Source of the DNA: Halopseudomonas sabulinigri
GTDB lineage: Bacteria; Pseudomonadota; Gammaproteobacteria; Pseudomonadales; Pseudomonadaceae
Length of the DNA stretch: 64,000 nt
Assembly: GCF_900105255.1 (NCBI RefSeq)
Contig: NZ_LT629763.1
Location: 2,232,001-2,296,000 of the forward strand
Direction of reading: 5' to 3'
In this document: in pieces, positions 60,802 to 64,000 of the stretch
Layout of the letters: each line of letters begins with the position of its first letter
Position numbering within the stretch: position 1 is the first letter of the stretch
The notes under the pieces: model-generated
The model's input: the letters and a program-made list of their open reading frames with translations, nothing else
The model's database searches: none
What the model was told of the DNA's origin: nothing
Position numbers and translations under genes: made by a program

Positions 60802-61393
60802 AAACTCCGAAAAAGTCTCCCGTCCGCGTATCAAGGACAAGCGTCAGGCGATTCTCGACGCGGCCTTGAAAGTGTTCGCCGAGGGCGGCGTAAACGGCGT
60901 GCCCATGCCCGCCCTGGCCGAACAGGCACAGGTGGGTACCGGTACCATCTATCGCTATTTCAGCAGCAAGGAAGCCCTGGTCAACGAGCTGTTTCGTGAA
61001 CAGAAGCGCGCTACCAGCAAGCGGTTGTATAGCGGGCTTGATCAGACGCTGCCGGCAAAAAGCCTGTTTGCCATCGTTTGGCAACGCATGGCCGACTTCA
61101 GCCGCAGCGATCCGGACGCCTACATGTTCATGGAGCTGCAGGATCACCGGCCCTATCTCGATGATGAAAGCCGCGCGCTGGAAAAAAAGGTGCTGCAGCC
61201 AATCGTCGAACGCTACCGGCAATTGCAGCACGAGGGGTTGTTTCGCAGCGATGTGCGCGCCGAAGTGTTGATGAGCATGGTATGGGGCGCTTTCGTGAAC
61301 TTGATCAGAGCCGAACGTGACGGTCATCTGCACCTGCAGCAAAGCGACATAGACGCCGCTTTCAATGCCTGCTGGGGCCTGTGTACCGGCTGA
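60788..61393 (+). CDS. TetR-family transcriptional regulator, probably autoregulated
   Basis: Protein of 201 aa with an N-terminal helix-turn-helix (RQAILDAALKVFAEGGVNGVPMPALAEQAQVGTGTIYRYFSSKEAL, about residues 18-63). The C-terminal domain is a TetR_C type with no recognisable ligand motif. Two operators with one common core at the promoter and start codon support self-repression. The following DUF4334 gene, 102 bases downstream, is probably in the same unit and a likely target. There is no ribosome site at the ATG. Confidence 0.92.
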   Translation: MNTHSNSEKVSRPRIKDKRQAILDAALKVFAEGGVNGVPMPALAEQAQVGTGTIYRYFSSKEALVNELFREQKRATSKRLYSGLDQTLPAKSLFAIVWQRMADFSRSDPDAYMFMELQDHRPYLDDESRALEKKVLQPIVERYRQLQHEGLFRSDVRAEVLMSMVWGAFVNLIRAERDGHLHLQQSDIDAAFNACWGLCTG

Positions 61394-61495
61394 CAGATCC
61401 TTGCTGCTTCACCAACAACAATAGGCAGGCAAATGAACAAGGCAGCAAAATCCATCAGCGCGCTGGGCCTCGCCGCAGCGCTTAACGGAGGCGTC

Positions 61496-61936
61496 ATGGC
61501 CGGAGAAGTTGAAGACGAGTTCATGCAGATGATCGAGAGCGGTGATGCCTATTCGGCAGAGACCCTGATGCCGCTGTTCGAGCAACTGGAAGCGGTCGAT
61601 ACCGACTTCATGGTTGGCACCTGGCACGGCGGCAAATTCGATGGCGGCAAAGAACCTGACCCGCTGAACTGGTATGGCAAACGCTTTACCTCGCGCAGTG
61701 ATGTCGAGCCACTGCTGTTTACTGCGCCGGACGGCTCGGTGCAGACCTACACCAAGATGGGCGGCGCACAGATGCGCGAGATCCAGTTTGGCGACAAGGT
61801 TTCCGCCGCGCTGATCTATGATCAGCACCCGATCATGGACTACTTCCGCAAGGTCAACGACGACGTGGTGATCGGCCTCGGCGACATCAAGGGTAAGCCT
61901 CTGGACTTCTTCTTCCATCTGACCCGCGACAAATAA
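61496..61936 (+). CDS. GXWXG / DUF4334 domain protein
   Basis: Protein of 146 aa in the GXWXG plus DUF4334 family: FMVGTWHGGKF holds the GXWXG motif, and YTKMGGAQMREIQFGDKVSAALIYDQHPIMDYFRKV is the DUF4334 part. Function is not known. The start chosen here (61496, MAGEVEDEFMQMIE) has a GGAGG site four bases before it and matches the usual family length. An alternative ATG at 61433 adds 21 residues (NKAAKSISALGLAAALNGGV) that resemble a weak signal peptide but has a poorer ribosome site. It follows the TetR gene and is followed by a terminator. Confidence 0.82.
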   Translation: MAGEVEDEFMQMIESGDAYSAETLMPLFEQLEAVDTDFMVGTWHGGKFDGGKEPDPLNWYGKRFTSRSDVEPLLFTAPDGSVQTYTKMGGAQMREIQFGDKVSAALIYDQHPIMDYFRKVNDDVVIGLGDIKGKPLDFFFHLTRDK

Positions 61937-61997
61937 CCTGCAGGCGGTACTCCGACGCTGCGTCACAGCGCAAATCGGGGTAGCATGTGGCATCGCC

Positions 61998-62022
61998 AAC
62001 GCCGGCTTACGCCGGCGTTTTT
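61998..62022 (+). terminator. Rho-independent terminator after the DUF4334 gene
   Basis: AACGCCGGC and GCCGGCGTT form a perfect nine-base-pair stem with a TTAC loop, followed by TTT. It ends the tetR-DUF4334 unit. Confidence 0.92.
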
Positions 62023-62049
62023 CTGCCACCCGTCTGGAGAATGCACCCC

Positions 62050-63174
62050 GTGTCCAAACTGGTCCCCGCCATCGATCCCGATGGCCTGCTCGAATACTCC
62101 GTGGTTTTCACCGACCGCTCCCTGAACCACATGTCCCAGACCTTTCAGCAGGTCATGCTCGACATATCCAGTACCCTAAAAGGTGTATATAACGCCAACG
62201 CGGTGGCCGTAGTGCCCGGCGGCGGCACCTTTGGCATGGAAGCGGTCGCTCGCCAGTTTGCCCAGGACAAAAAGTGTCTGGTCATTCGCAACGGCTGGTT
62301 CAGCTATCGCTGGAGCCAGATTTTCGAGATGGGCCGCATTCCGGCCAGCGAAACCGTGCTCAAGGCGAGCAAATCAGACGCCAGTAGCCAGCCCGAGTTT
62401 GCCCCCGCCGCGATTGCAGACGTGGTGGCGGAAATTCGCGCCAACAAGCCCGAGGTGGTGTTTGCCCCGCACGTGGAAACCGCGGCCGGGATTATCCTGC
62501 CGGATGACTACCTGCGCGCCGTCGCCGACGCGGTACACGAGGTAGGCGGCCTGTTTGTGCTCGACTGCGTCGCTTCCGGTACTGTTTGGGTGGATATGCA
62601 GGCCTGCGGCATTGACGTGCTGATCAGCGCACCGCAGAAAGGCTGGAGCGCGTCGCCTTGCAGCGCCCTGGTGATGTTCAGCGAACGCGCCGAAAAAGCA
62701 CTGGAAACCACGACCAGCAGCAGTTTTGCCGCCGACCTGAAAAAGTGGCGACAGATCATGCAGGCCTACGAAAACGGCGGCCACGCCTACCACGCCACCA
62801 TGCCAACCGATGCCCTGAAGGCGTTTCGCGACACCATGCTGGAAACCCGTGACTATGGCTTCGAGAAGGTAAAACAGGAGCAATTGGAGCTGGGCCGCAC
62901 GGTGCGCGAGCTGATGCGCGACAAGGGCTTCAAGAGCGTCGCCGCCGACGGCTTCGGCGCGCCCGGTGTAGTGGTCAGCTACACCAGCGAAGATGGCCTG
63001 CAAAGTGGCAAGGCGTTTGGCGCACTTGGCCTGCAAACGGCTGCCGGCGTACCGCTGATGTGCGACGAGCCGGAAAGCTTCAAGACCTTCCGTATCGGCC
63101 TGTTTGGACTCGACAAGCTGCACAACATCGACCGCACTGTGCTGACACTCAAGCACGCGCTGGAAGCGCTCTAG
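62050..63174 (+). CDS. Class V PLP-dependent aminotransferase (alanine-glyoxylate aminotransferase family)
   Basis: Protein of 374 aa. The PLP lysine is predicted as Lys197 in LISAPQKGWSASP, with the preceding VLDCVASGTVWVDM holding the cofactor-binding aspartate. N-terminal phrases VVPGGGTFGMEAVARQF and RNGWFSYRWSQIFEMG fit the alanine-glyoxylate/serine-pyruvate group. The exact amino donor is not known. The start is probably GTG at 62050 (MSKLVPAIDPDG): GGAGA lies nine bases before it, while the ATG at 62041 directly touches that site. A terminator follows. Confidence 0.88.
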   Translation: MSKLVPAIDPDGLLEYSVVFTDRSLNHMSQTFQQVMLDISSTLKGVYNANAVAVVPGGGTFGMEAVARQFAQDKKCLVIRNGWFSYRWSQIFEMGRIPASETVLKASKSDASSQPEFAPAAIADVVAEIRANKPEVVFAPHVETAAGIILPDDYLRAVADAVHEVGGLFVLDCVASGTVWVDMQACGIDVLISAPQKGWSASPCSALVMFSERAEKALETTTSSSFAADLKKWRQIMQAYENGGHAYHATMPTDALKAFRDTMLETRDYGFEKVKQEQLELGRTVRELMRDKGFKSVAADGFGAPGVVVSYTSEDGLQSGKAFGALGLQTAAGVPLMCDEPESFKTFRIGLFGLDKLHNIDRTVLTLKHALEAL

Positions 63175-63213
63175 AGGTGCGCTAGCGCGTCCGCAGCTAC
63201 AAGCTACAAGCAG

Positions 63214-63241
63214 ACCCGGCCTTGGTGCCGGGTTTTGTTTT
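63214..63241 (+). terminator. Terminator after the class V aminotransferase
   Basis: ACCCGGC and GCCGGGT form a seven-base-pair stem with a six-base loop, followed by TTTGTTTT. Confidence 0.8.
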
Positions 63242-63297
63242 GGTGCTGGAAGCTGGAAGCGATCAGGCTGGTGGCTGCTTCAAGCTTGACCCTACTT

Positions 63298-63323
63298 CAC
63301 AAAAAACCCACCCGAGCGGGTTT
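63298..63323 (-). terminator. Terminator after the right-edge membrane protein gene
   Basis: On the minus strand AAACCCGC pairs with GTGGGTTT (one G-U) around a four-base loop, followed by a T run. It lies 39 bases past the stop of the minus-strand gene. Confidence 0.8.
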
Positions 63324-63362
63324 GCTTGTAGCTTGAGGCTCGTAGCTTGCGGCTGGCTGCGT

Positions 63363-64000
63363 TTAGCCCTTGGGCTGCTGCGCCATGATCTCTTCCATCT
63401 TCAGCCCGGTCAGGCCGTGGATGGTGCGCCAAATGTAGAAGAGGATGCCCATCATCATGATCATCGAGGGAATGGCGATCATCGGGTAGCTGACCAGGGT
63501 CATTTGCCCCAGCTCTTCGTTGAAGGCTTCGGTGCCAGCCGGACTGACAACGATCCACTTGGCAACGATGTAGTTCATGACCGACGAGAAGAAGAAAGTA
63601 CCCGCCAGAAAGTAGGTGGCGCGGGACAGGCGCTGGTTGAAGATATCCACCAGGCCGCGTTCCTGCAGGCGCTCCTGCACGCGCGCGACGTTGATCACCT
63701 TCTCGTTGTACAGCAGCGTACGAATCAGCGGGTAGCGGGTGCGGGTAGAGACCAGCACGGCAATACCGATGACGCCCGGCACGGCAGCTTCCTTGACCGC
63801 CAGCCACTGCGGATCGAGCTTGAGCAGGCCGATACCGCCCGTCAGCAGCACGCTGACTACCCCCAGCAGGGCAATGAAGTTGAATTTGCGGTACTGGATC
63901 AGCTCGAACAAGCCCCAGCAGACCGGGAAGGCGAGCGCCAGAATCAGCGCATTCGTAGCGCCCAGATTGGCCTCACCGCTGAACTTCATGAGAATGATGG
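63363..64000 (-). CDS. VC0807-like multi-pass membrane protein, partial
   Basis: At least 208 aa, with about five or six transmembrane helices. The phrases MKFSGEANLGATNALILALAFPVCWGLFE and NEKVINVARVQERLQERGLVDIFNQRLSRATYFLAGTFF fit the VC0807 family of unknown function. The frame stays open to the right edge (residues I-I-L before the first visible Met), so the true start is probably outside the window. A terminator is present downstream. No substrate or partner can be named. Confidence 0.82.
   Translation of the reverse strand, partial: IILMKFSGEANLGATNALILALAFPVCWGLFELIQYRKFNFIALLGVVSVLLTGGIGLLKLDPQWLAVKEAAVPGVIGIAVLVSTRTRYPLIRTLLYNEKVINVARVQERLQERGLVDIFNQRLSRATYFLAGTFFFSSVMNYIVAKWIVVSPAGTEAFNEELGQMTLVSYPMIAIPSMIMMMGILFYIWRTIHGLTGLKMEEIMAQQPKG

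Larger units (their letters stand above)
63192..63361 (+). repeat. Cluster of heptamer (CAAGCTN) repeats around two terminators
   Basis: Copies are visible at 63192-63212 (GCAGCTACAAGCTACAAGCAG), 63244-63290 (GGAAGCTGGAAGCG, CTTCAAGCTTG) and 63323-63361 (GCTTGTAGCTTGAGGCTCG, GTAGCTTGCGGCTGGC). The outer copies are in opposite orientation and can pair. The cluster fills the gap between two converging genes. Confidence 0.75.

Overview
The window is chromosomal DNA of a gamma-proteobacterium of the family Pseudomonadaceae. The gene content and order (hisBHAF beside asmA-mutY-yggX; gpmI-envC-ctpA; rsd-algP; hemB-ppk-ppx-trxA-rho-ubiD; algZ-algR-hemC-hemD-hemX-hemY divergent from argH; spuABCDEFGH) closely match Pseudomonas. 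The short AlgP tail and the joining of blocks that are apart in P. aeruginosa suggest a non-aeruginosa lineage (P. stutzeri or Halopseudomonas-like); the species cannot be fixed from the sequence alone. Coding density is high. I see no phage, insertion sequence, CRISPR array, rRNA gene or clear foreign island.

Layout: 1-2614, a polar amino-acid ABC importer (minus strand, last permease cut by the window edge). 2838-2995, a tRNA-Phe with promoter and terminator. 3043-7711, an L-2-hydroxyglutarate-oxidase-like gene, an AsmA-family gene, mutY and yggX (minus). 7848-10815, hisB-hisH-hisA-hisF (plus). 10828-16014, gpmI-envC-ctpA-polysaccharide deacetylase (minus). 16247-19812, rhodanese-grxC-secB-dsbB-DUF3833 lipoprotein-rsd-algP (plus). 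19820-26393, a small conserved protein, an ABC-F ATPase, a YaiI-type protein, a chemoreceptor, a thioredoxin-like protein and a diguanylate cyclase. 26450-35776, hemB, ppk/ppx (converging), trxA, rho, ubiD and a ferredoxin-flavin reductase. 35777-41877, algZ-algR-hemCDXY (minus), divergent from argH. 43451-44812, a four-repeat PPC-like lipoprotein. 44950-60535, a polyamine island: aguA/aguB, mtfA, tetR, puuB and spuI on the minus strand facing spuA-H on the plus strand. 60681-64000, a TetR regulator with two matching operators, a DUF4334 protein, a class V aminotransferase and a membrane protein cut by the right edge.

The polyamine island holds a nearly complete route. AguA and AguB convert agmatine to putrescine. 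SpuD-H import putrescine and spermidine. SpuI/SpuB, PuuB and SpuA provide the gamma-glutamylation, oxidation and hydrolysis steps. SpuC provides the transamination route. The gamma-glutamyl-aminobutyraldehyde dehydrogenase is not in the window.

The most interesting non-coding signals are: (1) a dispersed family of heptamer repeats (CAAGCTN units, both orientations) in the his, rho-ubiD and terminal intergenic regions, one of which runs into the end of hisA; (2) a well-formed aguBA promoter with a palindrome in its spacer and a second copy inside mtfA; (3) two operators with the same GAATGA-N4-TCATTC core at the 60788 TetR gene, one on its start codon; (4) hairpins in three spu intercistronic gaps; (5) a perfect 46-bp palindrome between argH and the lipoprotein gene. 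I did not find a clearly novel multi-gene system. Most of the window is core metabolism.
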